Origin: Pseudomonadota bacterium
Lineage (GTDB): Bacteria; Pseudomonadota; Alphaproteobacteria; Rhizobiales; Hyphomicrobiaceae
Reading direction: 5' to 3'
Length of the DNA stretch: 26,252 bases
Assembly: GCA_023430315.1 (NCBI GenBank)
Contig: JAEZAW010000188.1
Coordinates: 1-26,252 of the forward strand
Position numbers and translations under genes: made by a program. Positions 15,207-23,982 of this stretch are shown here, one piece after another (position 1 is the first letter of the stretch; each line of letters begins with the position of its first letter). A model generated the notes under the pieces. It made no database searches. It worked only from the letters and a program-made list of their open reading frames with translations, and was not told the origin of the DNA.

Positions 15207-15920
15207 TCAGGCGACCGTCAGTTTCTGCAGCGAGATGAGCTCGCCGATTCCCTTTCGTGCCAGCCCCATGAGCTGGTCGAATGCTTCCTGATTGAAAGGT
15301 GTCGTCTCTGCAGTGCCCTGAATCTCGACGATACCGCCGCTGCCCGTCATGACGAAGTTTGCGTCGGCGTCGGCCTCGGAGTCCTCGGCGTAGTCGAGAT
15401 CCAGAACCGGCGAGCCGGCATAGAGTCCTGCCGAGACCGCGGCGACCTGATCGCGCAGTACGCCATCCTTGACCATGTCGCGCGCGCGCATCCAGGCGAT
15501 GCAGTCATGCAGCGCCACCCAGGCGCCGGTGATCGCCGCCGTACGCGTGCCGCCATCGGCCTGGATGACATCGCAGTCGACGGAGATCTGCTTCTCGCCG
15601 AGCTTCGGGAGATCGATGACGGCGCGCAGGGAGCGTCCGATGAGGCGCTGGATCTCCTGCGTACGGCCGGAAGGATGGCCGGTCGTGACCTCGCGTCGCG
15701 TGCGCTCGCGCGTCGCGCGCGGCAGCATCCCGTATTCGGCCGTCACCCAGCCGCGCCCCTGCCCCTTGAGCCAGGGCGGCACGCGCTCCTCGAGGCTCGC
15801 CATGCACAGTACCTGTGTGTTGCCGAACTTGATGAGGCACGAGCCTTCCGCGTGCACCGATACTGCGCGCTCGATCGAGACACGCCTGAGTTCATCGGGC
15901 TTTCGCTTGGACGGGCGCAT
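15207..15920 (-). CDS. rph: Ribonuclease PH
   Basis: The product has 237 residues, the normal RNase PH length. It is a phosphorolytic 3'-to-5' exoribonuclease that trims tRNA 3' ends, acting as a hexamer. It opens MRPSKRKPDELRRVSIE, followed by GSCLIKFGNTQVLCMASLEERVPPWLKGQGRGWVTAEYGMLPRAT, the phosphate- and RNA-binding RTQEIQRLIGRSLRAVID, ISVDCDVIQADGGTRTAAITGA, and DLDYAEDSEADADANFVMTGSGGIVEIQGTAE with the acidic catalytic residues. The ATG at 15920 follows AGGAGCCCC; a longer frame to 15941 adds seven residues and would cover that Shine-Dalgarno. A 283-bp divergent gap separates it from the methyltransferase gene; I placed no promoter in it. Confidence 0.97.
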   Translation of the reverse strand: MRPSKRKPDELRRVSIERAVSVHAEGSCLIKFGNTQVLCMASLEERVPPWLKGQGRGWVTAEYGMLPRATRERTRREVTTGHPSGRTQEIQRLIGRSLRAVIDLPKLGEKQISVDCDVIQADGGTRTAAITGAWVALHDCIAWMRARDMVKDGVLRDQVAAVSAGLYAGSPVLDLDYAEDSEADADANFVMTGSGGIVEIQGTAETTPFNQEAFDQLMGLARKGIGELISLQKLTVA

Positions 15921-16203
15921 GGGGCTCCTGACAGGTGGCAAGATGGTGGGTGCGGACGACTTTCCGAAAAGTGCGCCAAGCTACGCAACACTCCACGGCA
16001 GATCAACAGACTAATGCAGTCCTGGACGCGGCCGCCACGCCTCGTCGCGAAAACGCATAGGGGAACCGAGTATCGTGCAGTGCACACGTCGCCGAATAAG
16101 GGCCTGCACAGTCGGGATCGCGCGGCTATGATGGGCCAACTTTCCGTTCACCCGCGACGGCGGACCGATACGGCTTGAAATTGCGAGGGATAGCTTCGAG
16201 GCG

Positions 16204-16965
16204 ATGCAGCCCGATATTCTCGAACTGCGCGACTTCTACGATTGCCCGCTCGGCTCCCTGGTCCGCAGGGTTCTCTCGCAGCGCATCCGCGCGCGCTGGC
16301 CGAGGCTGCCCGGCGCCACGCTGATCGGCGTCGGATACGCCGCGCCGTACCTCGGCTCCTTCCGCAGCGAGGTCGGGCGCGTCGGCGCTCTCATGCCGGC
16401 AACGCAGGGCGCCATCATGTGGCCGTCGAGCGGTGGTGTGTGCACGGCCCTCTACGAGGAGGAGCTGCTGCCGCTGCCCGACGCGAGCGTCGACAATCTC
16501 CTCGTCGTGCATTGCCTCGAAGGAAGTGGCCAGGTCAGCAAGCTGCTGCGCGAGTTCTGGCGCGTGCTCAAACCCGAGGGCCGCCTCCTCATTGTCGTGC
16601 CGAACCGCCGCGGCGTGTGGGCGCGCGTGGATACGACGCCTTTCGGACACGGCCAGCCTTACAGCCCGCGCCAGCTCGAGCGCGCGCTGAAGGACGCGCT
16701 CCTCTTGCCCGTCGACTGGAGCAATGCGCTCTTCATGCCACCCGTCGACCGTGCTTTCGTGCGGCGCACGGGCCTCGCGATGGAGCGGATCGGCTCGCGT
16801 GCATGGCCCGTCTTTGCTGGCGTCATCATCGTCGAGGCGCGGAAAGAGCTGGCGTCACCTGTCGGCACCGGGGCCAAAGCGCGGCGACTGCCACAGCTCG
16901 TACCATTGCGCGGCGCGACACGATCGAGCGCCGAAGCGCTCGACCACAAGCGTGACGGACGCTGA
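16204..16965 (+). CDS. Class I SAM-dependent methyltransferase (Methyltransf_11-like)
   Basis: The product has 253 residues. The motif I equivalent is ATLIGVGYAAPYLGSF, where the usual G-x-G is GVGYA. Motif-II/post-I landmarks are EEELLPLPDASVDNLLVVHCLEGS and the following FWRVLKPEGRLLIVVPNRRGVWARVD, the normal end of the Rossmann-like SAM fold. The C-terminal VFAGVIIVEARKEL is characteristic of the alphaproteobacterial methyltransferases often found next to glyoxalase II genes; no gloB is seen here. The Shine-Dalgarno is poor: GAGG is only 2 bases from ATG 16204, and GAGGGA is 13 bases away. The C-terminal 40 residues are basic and probably flexible. The substrate is unknown. Its stop is 4 bp from the convergent amidase stop. 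Confidence 0.85.
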   Translation: MQPDILELRDFYDCPLGSLVRRVLSQRIRARWPRLPGATLIGVGYAAPYLGSFRSEVGRVGALMPATQGAIMWPSSGGVCTALYEEELLPLPDASVDNLLVVHCLEGSGQVSKLLREFWRVLKPEGRLLIVVPNRRGVWARVDTTPFGHGQPYSPRQLERALKDALLLPVDWSNALFMPPVDRAFVRRTGLAMERIGSRAWPVFAGVIIVEARKELASPVGTGAKARRLPQLVPLRGATRSSAEALDHKRDGR

Positions 16966-16971
16966 GGCGTC
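16958..16971. terminator. Short hairpin at convergent methyltransferase/amidase ends
   Basis: GACGC (16958-16962) pairs with GCGTC (16967-16971) around the loop TGAG, which contains the methyltransferase stop codon; the right arm overlaps the amidase stop on the other strand. At 5 bp with no T-run it is a weak candidate for a shared terminator. Confidence 0.2.
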
Positions 16972-18301
16972 AGACAGTGATGCGCTGAGCGTTCTGCTCG
17001 ACCCAGCGGGCGATGCGGATAAGGCGCGCTTCGTCGCGACGCAGACCAATGAGCTGCACGCCGCAAGGGAGGCCCCCGATCGTCATCAGCGGCAGGCTGA
17101 TGCAGGGAACGCCGAGCAGCGTCCACATGCCGTTGTAGATCGCATTACCGGTCGAGCCGAGGCCCTTTGGCGCCGGTCCCGGCGATGAGAGCGTGAGGAT
17201 CGCTGAGTGCCGCGCGAGTAAATCTTCGACTGCAGCGTAGGCACGATCACGCGCGTGCAATCCTTCGATGTACGCGCGCCCGAGCACAGTTTCGCCATAG
17301 CGAATGCGCTCGGCAAGGCTCGGAGAAATCCCATCCGGAGAGGCTGCGAGGAGCGGGCCGTAGTAAACAGCCTTTTCCGCCTCCATGACATTACTGTGGT
17401 GCTTAACGATGCCATCGAACTCGGGCATCTCAACAGAGGTCACGCGATCACCGAGCGCCTTGGCGAAGCGCTCGATACCCTCCTTCGCAGCAGGCTCCGC
17501 GACCTCCCAGGCCGGCGAGCGGAAGAAGGCGAGGCTCGGCGTTACCGATGGCCCCTCGGCAAGCGCACTCGCAAGGTTGGCGCGCGGGCGGTTGTAGCTC
17601 ACCTCGTCGGCGGAGTCGTACGCGCCGATGGCGTCCACGCCGAGCGCCAGATCCTCGAGACTGCGGCCATATACGCCGACCGTATCGAGCGTATGCGACT
17701 GCATGGTCACGCCCACGCGTGAGATGAGTCCGATCGTCGGCTTGATGCCGTAGACGCCGCAGTAGGACGCCGGACGGATCACCGAGCCACCGGTCTGCGT
17801 GCCGAGCGCGAGCGGCACCATCCCGCAGGCCACCGCCGCGGCCGAGCCCGAGGACGAGCCGCCGGGCGTGTGCTCGAGGTTGTGCGGGTTGTGCGTCTTG
17901 TTGGGAACGTGCGTCGCAAGCTCGGTCGTGACGGTCTTGCCCATGATGATGGCACCCGCACTGCGAAGCTGGGCGATGCAGCCGGCATCATGCTCGGGCT
18001 GATGATCCTTGAAGTACGCGCAGCCGTTTTGCGTCGGCATATCGGCCGTGGCGATGATGTCCTTGATACCGACAGGGACGCCATTCAGTGGGCCGGGCGC
18101 ACGGCCTTCGCGACGGCGCTCGTCGGCAGCGCGTGCCGCGGCAAGCACGTATTCGGGATCGAGGTGGACCCAGGCTTTGACGTCGGCCTCACGCTCGGCA
18201 ACGCGCGCGATGAAGGCTTCGGCATAGGCGAGCGCGGTCAACTCGCCAGCTTTCATGCGGGCAGAGGCTTCGGCAGCAGTGAGATCGGCAAGCTTGGTCA
18301 T
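16970..18301 (-). CDS. Amidase signature (AS) family amidase
   Basis: The product has 443 residues. The amidase-signature triad is visible: Lys80 in GVPVGIKDI, cis-Ser149 in TPGGSSSGSAAAVA and the nucleophile Ser173 in GTQTGGSVIRPASYCGVYG, with the expected spacing of 24 between the two serines. Substrates in this family range from simple amides to malonamates, ureido compounds and glutaminyl-tRNA, and the sequence does not decide between them. No gatB or gatC is adjacent, so tRNA amidation is unlikely. The ATG at 18301 shares one base with the TGA of the FAD/Fe-S enzyme gene (TGATG), so the two are translated together and probably serve one pathway; it may release a hydroxyacid that the oxidase then uses (inference). 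Confidence 0.93.
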   Translation of the reverse strand: MTKLADLTAAEASARMKAGELTALAYAEAFIARVAEREADVKAWVHLDPEYVLAAARAADERRREGRAPGPLNGVPVGIKDIIATADMPTQNGCAYFKDHQPEHDAGCIAQLRSAGAIIMGKTVTTELATHVPNKTHNPHNLEHTPGGSSSGSAAAVACGMVPLALGTQTGGSVIRPASYCGVYGIKPTIGLISRVGVTMQSHTLDTVGVYGRSLEDLALGVDAIGAYDSADEVSYNRPRANLASALAEGPSVTPSLAFFRSPAWEVAEPAAKEGIERFAKALGDRVTSVEMPEFDGIVKHHSNVMEAEKAVYYGPLLAASPDGISPSLAERIRYGETVLGRAYIEGLHARDRAYAAVEDLLARHSAILTLSSPGPAPKGLGSTGNAIYNGMWTLLGVPCISLPLMTIGGLPCGVQLIGLRRDEARLIRIARWVEQNAQRITV

Positions 18302-21276
18302 CAGTGCGGCTCCGTCGGCGCTGATTTGCGCATGGCTTCGGCAAGAATGCGTGCAACGTGGCGGGCGGATCGGCCCGTGCCGTCATGAATCTGGTGGCGG
18401 CAGGAGAAGCCGTCGGCAGCGATCGTCGTCTCGGGTGCTGCCTTTCGCACGGCGGGCAGCAGGGACAGCTCACCCATGGCCATAGAGGTCTCGTAAGTCT
18501 CAGCGCGATAACCGAAGGCACCAGCCATGCCGCAGCAGCTTGACTCAACTGTTTCGACTTTCAGTCCATCGACGAGCTTCAAAGCCTTGCCGACGGCATC
18601 GAACTCACCAAACGATTTCTGATGGCAGTGGCCGTGCAGGAGAACAGTGCCATCGGACTTCGCAACCGGTCCGCCAATGCGGCCTGCAGCAACTTCTTCC
18701 GCGAGAAAAGTCTCGAAAAGGCGCGCCTGCTCGCCGATGAGCGCGGCTTCGTCACCGAGCCCCATGCCTTGCATCTCATCCTTGAGCGTGAGCAGGCATG
18801 ACGGCTCGAGCCCGACGATCGGCACGCCACGCTTGGCTAGCGGCAGCAGGGCTTTGATCAGACGCCGCGCTTCAGCCTTGGCCTCATCCACGAGACCGGC
18901 GGAGAGGAACGTGCGCCCGCAACAGAGCGGACGCGGCTTCGCGATGCCCATCATGAGCACGGAGGCGTAGTGCCATTTCGGGCCTTCGTCGGCTCCGGGC
19001 ACGACCACGCGATAGCCGAGGCGGGATAGCACTTCCGCGGCATCGCGGAGATTGTCGGGCTCGAAGTGCGTGTTGAACGTGTCGGCGAACAGCGCGACCT
19101 CGCGGCCGTCTGCCGGCCCCATGGGCGCATCCTGCCGAAAGATATCGCGACGCCATTGCGGCAATGGCCGCTTTGCCGAGAACCCTGCGAGCCACTCGCC
19201 GAGGCGCGGGGCACCTGGAATGACCTCGCGCAGATTGAGCAGGAATGAGGCTTTCGACGCCGCACCCGCATAGCGCGGCAGATAGGCGACGAGCCGATCG
19301 TGCAGCAAGAGCCCGTACTTCTTGTTCCGCGCCGCCAGCACCTCGATCTTCATGCGGGCCATGTCGACACCGGTCGGACACTCGCGGCGGCAGCCCTTGC
19401 AGGAAACGCAGAGTTTCAGCGTTTCCATCATCTCGTCGCTGGCGAAAGCATCCGGCCCGAGTTGCCCTGAGATGGCGAGACGCAGCGTATTCGCACGCCC
19501 GCGCGTGACGTGCTGCTCCTCCATGGTCACGCGATAGCTCGGGCACATGACGGCACCGGCGAGCTTGCGGCACTCGCCATTGTTGTTGCACATCTCGACG
19601 GCGCCCTGGAAGCCGCCACCGGCGCCGGGCCATGCCGACCAGTCGAGCGCGGGCTGGAAATCGGCGACCGCATAGTCCGGCTTGTAGCGGAAAAGCGTGC
19701 GGTCGTTCATGCGCGGCGGGCGCACGATCTTGCCGGGATTCATGAGGCCCGCAGGATCGAAGCGATCCTTGACCTCCTCGAAAATCTCGACGGTCTTGCG
19801 CCCGTACATCATCTCATGAAACTCGGAACGCACGAGGCCATCGCCGTGCTCACCCGAGTGCGCGCCTTTGTACTCCTTGACCATGGCGAACGCCTCTTCG
19901 GCGATCACGCGCATGGTGGCGGCGTCCTTTTCGAGCTTGAGATTGAGCACCGGGCGCACGTGCAGGCAGCCGACCGACGCGTGCGCGTACCACGTGCCCT
20001 TCGTGCCGTGCTTCTCGAAGACGGCGGTGAGGCGCTCCGTATAGTCCGCGAGATGCTCGAGCGGGACAGCGCAGTCCTCGATGAAAGAGACGGGCTTTCC
20101 CTCCGTCTTCATGCTCATCATGATGTTGAGACCGGCCGCGCGCACACTCCAGACCGCCGCTTGCTCAGCTGCATTCGTGATCTTCACGACAGCGCCCGGA
20201 AATCCGAGATCACCCATCAGCTCGTCGAGGCGGTCGAGACGGCGCAGGTTCTCGGCCTGGTCGTCCTCCGCGAACTCGACCAGCAGCAGAGCGTCGGGCT
20301 TGCCGCGGACGTGCGCTTCCATGACGGGCCGGAACATCGCGATATCGCGCGCGAGTTCGATCAGCGTGCGATCGACGACCTCGACGGCCACCGGTCCGAG
20401 CTTGACGATGTGCTGCGGGGCTTCCATAGCGGCGCGGAAGGTCGGGAAGTGGCAGATGCCCAGCGCCTTGTTCTTCGGCTGCGGCCAGAGCTTGAGCTTC
20501 ACGCGCTCGCTGAGTGCGAGCGTACCCTCCGAGCCGCAGAGCAGCGTCGCAAGATTGATCGGCGCATTCCGCGGTAGCAGCGCATCGATGAGATAACCGC
20601 CGACACGGCGCGACACGCCGGGGAAGGCGCCACGGATATGGTCCTGCTCGCGGGCGCCGAGCGTCACGAGATCGCGCGCCAGCGCACCGAAGCTGCCGTT
20701 CGCCTTGTCGAAGGTTGCAGCATCGATCTCGCCGAAGCGCGCGGGCGTGCCGTCAGGCAGTAGCGCATCGATCTCCAGCACGTTGTCACGCATGATGCCG
20801 TAGCGGATGGAGCGCGTGCCGCAGGAGTTGTTGCCGGTCATGCCGCCGATGGTGGCGCGCGCCGAGGTCGAGACGTCCACGGGGAAGAAGAGGCCCGTCG
20901 CCTTGAGCTGGCGGTTCAGCTCATCGAGCGCGATGCCGGGCTCGACGATACAAGTCGCCGCCGCGCGATCGACCTCCAGCACCTTCGTCAGATACTTGGC
21001 GAAGTCCACGACCAGGGCGCGCCCGACCGTCTGGCCGGACTGCGAGGTGCCGCCACCACGCGGGAGCAGCGGCACGCCGGCCTCGCGCGCGATCTCGGCC
21101 GCGATGCGCACGTCCTCAATGCTCCTCGGAACGACCACGCCGACCGGCTCGATCTGGTAGATCGAGGCATCGGTTGCATAGCGGCCGCGGGAAAAACGGT
21201 CGAACAGGACCTCCCCCTCGATCTCGCGGGCGAGCCTGTCCGCAAGCGCGCGATTCGCTGGAACGTGCTGGTTCAT
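18301..21276 (-). CDS. FAD- and Fe-S-containing D-2-hydroxyacid dehydrogenase (GlcD/YdiJ type fusion)
   Basis: The product has 991 residues, similar to E. coli YdiJ (about 1,018). ATG 21276 follows CCGGAAGCGACC. Residues about 40-260 are the FAD-binding (PCMH/FAD_binding_4) domain with PRGGGTSQSGQ and IGGMTGNNSCGTRSIRYG. The FAD-oxidase C domain follows, ending near GDGLVRSEFHEMMYGRKT and RFDPAGLMNPGKI. Next are two Cys clusters, CNNNGEC...VMCPSY and CVSCKGCRRECP (C-x2-C-x2-C-x3-CP), for Fe-S centres. The C-terminal part has CCG-type motifs PLCCGRTF, HGHCHQKSF and SSCCGMAGAFG. This is the GlcD–GlcF fusion plan: oxidation of a D-2-hydroxyacid (glycolate, D-lactate, D-2-hydroxyglutarate or similar) with electrons passed to the respiratory chain. 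The amidase overlaps its 3' end; the aminotransferase diverges 170 bp upstream. Confidence 0.93.
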   Translation of the reverse strand: MNQHVPANRALADRLAREIEGEVLFDRFSRGRYATDASIYQIEPVGVVVPRSIEDVRIAAEIAREAGVPLLPRGGGTSQSGQTVGRALVVDFAKYLTKVLEVDRAAATCIVEPGIALDELNRQLKATGLFFPVDVSTSARATIGGMTGNNSCGTRSIRYGIMRDNVLEIDALLPDGTPARFGEIDAATFDKANGSFGALARDLVTLGAREQDHIRGAFPGVSRRVGGYLIDALLPRNAPINLATLLCGSEGTLALSERVKLKLWPQPKNKALGICHFPTFRAAMEAPQHIVKLGPVAVEVVDRTLIELARDIAMFRPVMEAHVRGKPDALLLVEFAEDDQAENLRRLDRLDELMGDLGFPGAVVKITNAAEQAAVWSVRAAGLNIMMSMKTEGKPVSFIEDCAVPLEHLADYTERLTAVFEKHGTKGTWYAHASVGCLHVRPVLNLKLEKDAATMRVIAEEAFAMVKEYKGAHSGEHGDGLVRSEFHEMMYGRKTVEIFEEVKDRFDPAGLMNPGKIVRPPRMNDRTLFRYKPDYAVADFQPALDWSAWPGAGGGFQGAVEMCNNNGECRKLAGAVMCPSYRVTMEEQHVTRGRANTLRLAISGQLGPDAFASDEMMETLKLCVSCKGCRRECPTGVDMARMKIEVLAARNKKYGLLLHDRLVAYLPRYAGAASKASFLLNLREVIPGAPRLGEWLAGFSAKRPLPQWRRDIFRQDAPMGPADGREVALFADTFNTHFEPDNLRDAAEVLSRLGYRVVVPGADEGPKWHYASVLMMGIAKPRPLCCGRTFLSAGLVDEAKAEARRLIKALLPLAKRGVPIVGLEPSCLLTLKDEMQGMGLGDEAALIGEQARLFETFLAEEVAAGRIGGPVAKSDGTVLLHGHCHQKSFGEFDAVGKALKLVDGLKVETVESSCCGMAGAFGYRAETYETSMAMGELSLLPAVRKAAPETTIAADGFSCRHQIHDGTGRSARHVARILAEAMRKSAPTEPH

Positions 21277-21342
21277 GGTCGCTTCCGGGTGGCCTTCTCG
21301 GGGGCATTCGGATGGCAGCACATGCCTGACCGCCGCTTTTGC

Positions 21343-21372
21343 TTGACGGCCCTTCTATGCTGCCTCTATCGC
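21343..21372 (+). promoter_or_regulatory. Possible promoter of the aminotransferase gene
   Basis: TTGACG (21343-21348) is followed after 18 bases by TATCGC (21367-21372), a sigma70-like pair with a good -35 (5 of 6) and a weak -10 (3 of 6). It lies about 75 bp upstream of ATG 21447 in the 170-bp region shared with the divergent oxidase gene. Suggestive only. Confidence 0.3.
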
Positions 21373-21446
21373 GTGGCATACTGTGGACAAGGCCGCAAGT
21401 GCCGCCGTGCCGACCATCGGCCAAACCATCAGGGAGAACCCGTCCG

Positions 21447-22643
21447 ATGTCCAATGAGCCGCGCCGCGCCGGCCGCCATTTCCTGCAGATTCCCGGCCCC
21501 TCGCCCGTGCCCGATCGCATCCTTCGCGCCATGGACATGCCCGTCATCGATCATCGCGGGCCGGAGTTCCAGAAGCTCGGCCGACGCGTCCTCGACGGCG
21601 TCAAAGGCATCTTCAAGACCAAAGGCCCGGTCGTGATCTTCCCGGCCTCGGGGACCGGCGCCTGGGAAGCCGCGCTCGTCAATGCACTCTCGCCCGGCGA
21701 CAAAGTGCTGATGTACGAGACGGGCCACTTCGCGACGCTATGGAAGAACATGGCGCTGAAGCTCGGCATCGTGCCGGAGTTCATCGAGACGGACTGGCGC
21801 GCGGGTGTCGATGCCAATCGGATCGAGAAACGGCTCAAGGAAGACAAAGCACACGAAATCAAGGCCGTCTGCGTCGTCCACAACGAGACGTCCACGGGCG
21901 CGACCTCGCTCATCGGCGAGGTGCGCAAGGCCATCGATGCCGCCGGCCATCCCGCGCTGCTCATGGTCGATACGATCTCGGGCCTCGCCTCGGCCGACTA
22001 CCGCCATGACGAGTGGGGCGTCGACATCACCGTATCGGGCTCGCAGAAGGGCTTGATGCTGCCGCCCGGCATTTCCTTCAATGCCATCTCGGACAAGGCG
22101 CTCGCCGCCGCCAAGGCCTCGAAGACGCCGAAGCTCTTCTGGTCCTGGGAGGAAATGCTCCCGCATAACAAGAACGGCTATTTCCCCTACACGCCGGCGA
22201 CGAACCTGCTCTACGGCCTCGCCGAGGCCATCGACATGCTCAACGAGGAAGGGCTCGACAACGTCTTTGCCCGCCACAAACGCCACGGCGAGGCGACCCG
22301 GCGCGCCGTCGCGGCATGGGGGCTCGAGAACCTCATCCTCGACGAGCGCCACTTCTCGCCCGTGCTGACGGCCGTCGTGATGCCGGAGGGTCACAATGCG
22401 GATACGTTCCGCAAGGTCGCGCTCGACCACTTCGACATCTCGCTCGGCACGGGCCTCTCGAAGGTTGCTGGGAAAGTATTCCGCATCGGTCATCTCGGCG
22501 ACATCAACGACCTGACGCTCATCGGCACACTGGCCGGCGTGGAGATGGCATTCGGCATTGCCAAGGTGCCGCACAAGGCTGGCGGCGTGGCGGCCGCAAT
22601 GCAATATCTCGCCGAAACTGCGAAGCCATTTCCGTCATCCTGA
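21447..22643 (+). CDS. sgaA: Class V aminotransferase, serine–glyoxylate (alanine–glyoxylate) aminotransferase
   Basis: The product has 398 residues, normal for serine–glyoxylate aminotransferases. ATG 21447 follows AGGGAG at 21431-21436; the longer frame to 21339 has no conserved sequence. It opens MSNEPRRAGRHFLQIPGPSPVPDRILRAM, a typical family start. Further marks are IFPASGTGAWEAALVN, VHNETSTGAT, the PLP-binding region LLMVDTISGLASADY and VTVSGSQKGLMLPPG with the Schiff-base Lys, and GYFPYTPATNLLYGL. The enzyme transfers an amino group to glyoxylate, making glycine, with serine (giving hydroxypyruvate) or alanine as donor. It is used in the serine cycle of methylotrophs and in glyoxylate detoxification. 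The divergent oxidase could supply glyoxylate, which fits but is not shown. The gene stands alone on its strand before the dac gene. Confidence 0.92.
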   Translation: MSNEPRRAGRHFLQIPGPSPVPDRILRAMDMPVIDHRGPEFQKLGRRVLDGVKGIFKTKGPVVIFPASGTGAWEAALVNALSPGDKVLMYETGHFATLWKNMALKLGIVPEFIETDWRAGVDANRIEKRLKEDKAHEIKAVCVVHNETSTGATSLIGEVRKAIDAAGHPALLMVDTISGLASADYRHDEWGVDITVSGSQKGLMLPPGISFNAISDKALAAAKASKTPKLFWSWEEMLPHNKNGYFPYTPATNLLYGLAEAIDMLNEEGLDNVFARHKRHGEATRRAVAAWGLENLILDERHFSPVLTAVVMPEGHNADTFRKVALDHFDISLGTGLSKVAGKVFRIGHLGDINDLTLIGTLAGVEMAFGIAKVPHKAGGVAAAMQYLAETAKPFPSS

Positions 22644-22687
22644 CTTGAACTTGCCGTGTTCGGATGCCGTAACAGGACCTTGATAGG

Positions 22688-22717
22688 TTGACTTGGCGCC
22701 GCGGAAATCGCGATAGT
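22688..22717 (+). promoter_or_regulatory. Candidate sigma70-type promoter upstream of the D,D-carboxypeptidase gene
   Basis: TTGACT (22688-22693, 5 of 6) is separated by 18 bases from GATAGT (22712-22717, 4 of 6). The pair lies about 36 bp before ATG 22753, inside a 109-bp gap after the aminotransferase. It would start the dac–tmk–holB–metG transcript. Only two hexamers support it. Confidence 0.4.
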
Positions 22718-22752
22718 CGATTCGACAACGGGGCCCCGTTTGGGATGGAGAC

Positions 22753-23967
22753 ATGAAGGCAATCTTCGGGATCTCCGGGCTCAGCTTTCGGCAATCCGTC
22801 GCCGCGTTTTCGATGCTGATCCTGGTAGCGGTCGTTATGACCGGATTCGCGCTCGCGCAGCAAGGCGCGGCGCCGGCCGAAATGACGACGCGCGCCAAGC
22901 AGGCGATCCTGATGGACGCCAACACGGGCGCCATACTCTTTCAGCACAATGCCGACGAGCTGGCGCCGCCAGCGAGCATGAGCAAGCTGATGACGCTTGC
23001 CGTGATCTTCCGTGGACTCAAGGAAGGCCGCATCAAGCTCGAGGACGAGATTCTCGTCAGTGAGAACGCGTGGCGCACGGGCGGCGCGCCTTCCGGTACG
23101 TCGGCAATGTTCGTGCCGATCAACACGAAAGAGCCCCTGAGCGAAATCCTCAAAGGCATCATCATTCAATCGGGCAATGATGTCTGCATTGCCGTCGCGG
23201 AGGCCATGGGAGGCACAGAGGCTTCCTTCGCGAAGATGATGACGGACGAAGCCCGACGGCTCGGCCTCACGAAATCGACGTTCCGGAATGCCACGGGCCT
23301 TCATCACCCCGAACATCTCATGACGGCGCGCGAGCTGGCGCTGCTGGCTCGACATCTCATCCAGGATTATCCGGAGCATTACGCGCTCTTCGCCGAGCGC
23401 GAGTATCGCTACCGCAAGCACCGCTTCTTCAATCGCAATCCGCTTCTTGGTATGGATCTCGGCGTGGACGGGCTCAAGACCGGCTACATCAAGGAGGCCG
23501 GCTACGGCATGGTCGCCTCGGCGAAGCAGGACGGCCGCCGTGTGATCCTCGTGATCAACGGCATGGAGGACGCCCAGGCCCGGCGCAACGAGGCCGTACG
23601 CCTCATCGAGTGGGGCTTCAAGGGCTTTGCCGATTTCAAGCTGTTCGATGCGGAAGAAGTCGTCGGTCGCGCGCGCGTGTGGGGCGGCGATCGCATGTAC
23701 GTGCCGCTCATCGGAGCGGGCGACGTCACGGTGCTGCTGCCCAAGGCGCAATCGGCACAGCGCCTACAGGCTCAGATCATCTACAAGAGCCCGATCAAGG
23801 CACCGATCAAGAAGGGCGACGTGATCGCCAAGCTGCGCGTCACGACCGCCTCGCAATCGGTCAACGAGGTGCCGCTTGCAGCCGGCGAGGACGTGCCTGC
23901 GGCCGGCACCATGCGGCGCGGCCTTGACACGCTCGTGCATATGGCATTCGGCTGGGTGCTCAGATAG
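22753..23967 (+). CDS. D-alanyl-D-alanine carboxypeptidase (penicillin-binding protein 5/6 family)
   Basis: The product has 404 residues. An N-terminal signal peptide is seen (hydrophobic VAAFSMLILVAVVMTGFALA, likely cleavage at ALA|QQ near residue 35), so the enzyme works in the periplasm. The three S11 active-site motifs are present: SMSK (Ser75-Lys78), SGN (140-142) and KTG (242-244). The C-terminal PBP5_C beta domain covers about residues 295-385, and a final amphipathic stretch LDTLVHMAFGWVLR probably anchors it to the inner membrane. It removes the terminal D-Ala of peptidoglycan pentapeptides. The start has GGAG only 2 bases upstream, so initiation is a little uncertain. tmk begins 15 bp after the stop. 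In many alphaproteobacteria rlpA precedes this gene; here the aminotransferase does. Confidence 0.95.
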   Translation: MKAIFGISGLSFRQSVAAFSMLILVAVVMTGFALAQQGAAPAEMTTRAKQAILMDANTGAILFQHNADELAPPASMSKLMTLAVIFRGLKEGRIKLEDEILVSENAWRTGGAPSGTSAMFVPINTKEPLSEILKGIIIQSGNDVCIAVAEAMGGTEASFAKMMTDEARRLGLTKSTFRNATGLHHPEHLMTARELALLARHLIQDYPEHYALFAEREYRYRKHRFFNRNPLLGMDLGVDGLKTGYIKEAGYGMVASAKQDGRRVILVINGMEDAQARRNEAVRLIEWGFKGFADFKLFDAEEVVGRARVWGGDRMYVPLIGAGDVTVLLPKAQSAQRLQAQIIYKSPIKAPIKKGDVIAKLRVTTASQSVNEVPLAAGEDVPAAGTMRRGLDTLVHMAFGWVLR

Positions 23968-23982
23968 CGCCCACAGCACGCC

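Noticed and set aside
19510..20577. 355-codon open frame on the plus strand
   Set aside because: It is antisense to the FAD/Fe-S dehydrogenase, which carries clear cofactor motifs on the other strand.
22519..23751. 410-codon open frame on the minus strand
   Set aside because: It is antisense to the aminotransferase end and the D,D-carboxypeptidase, both with complete active-site motifs.
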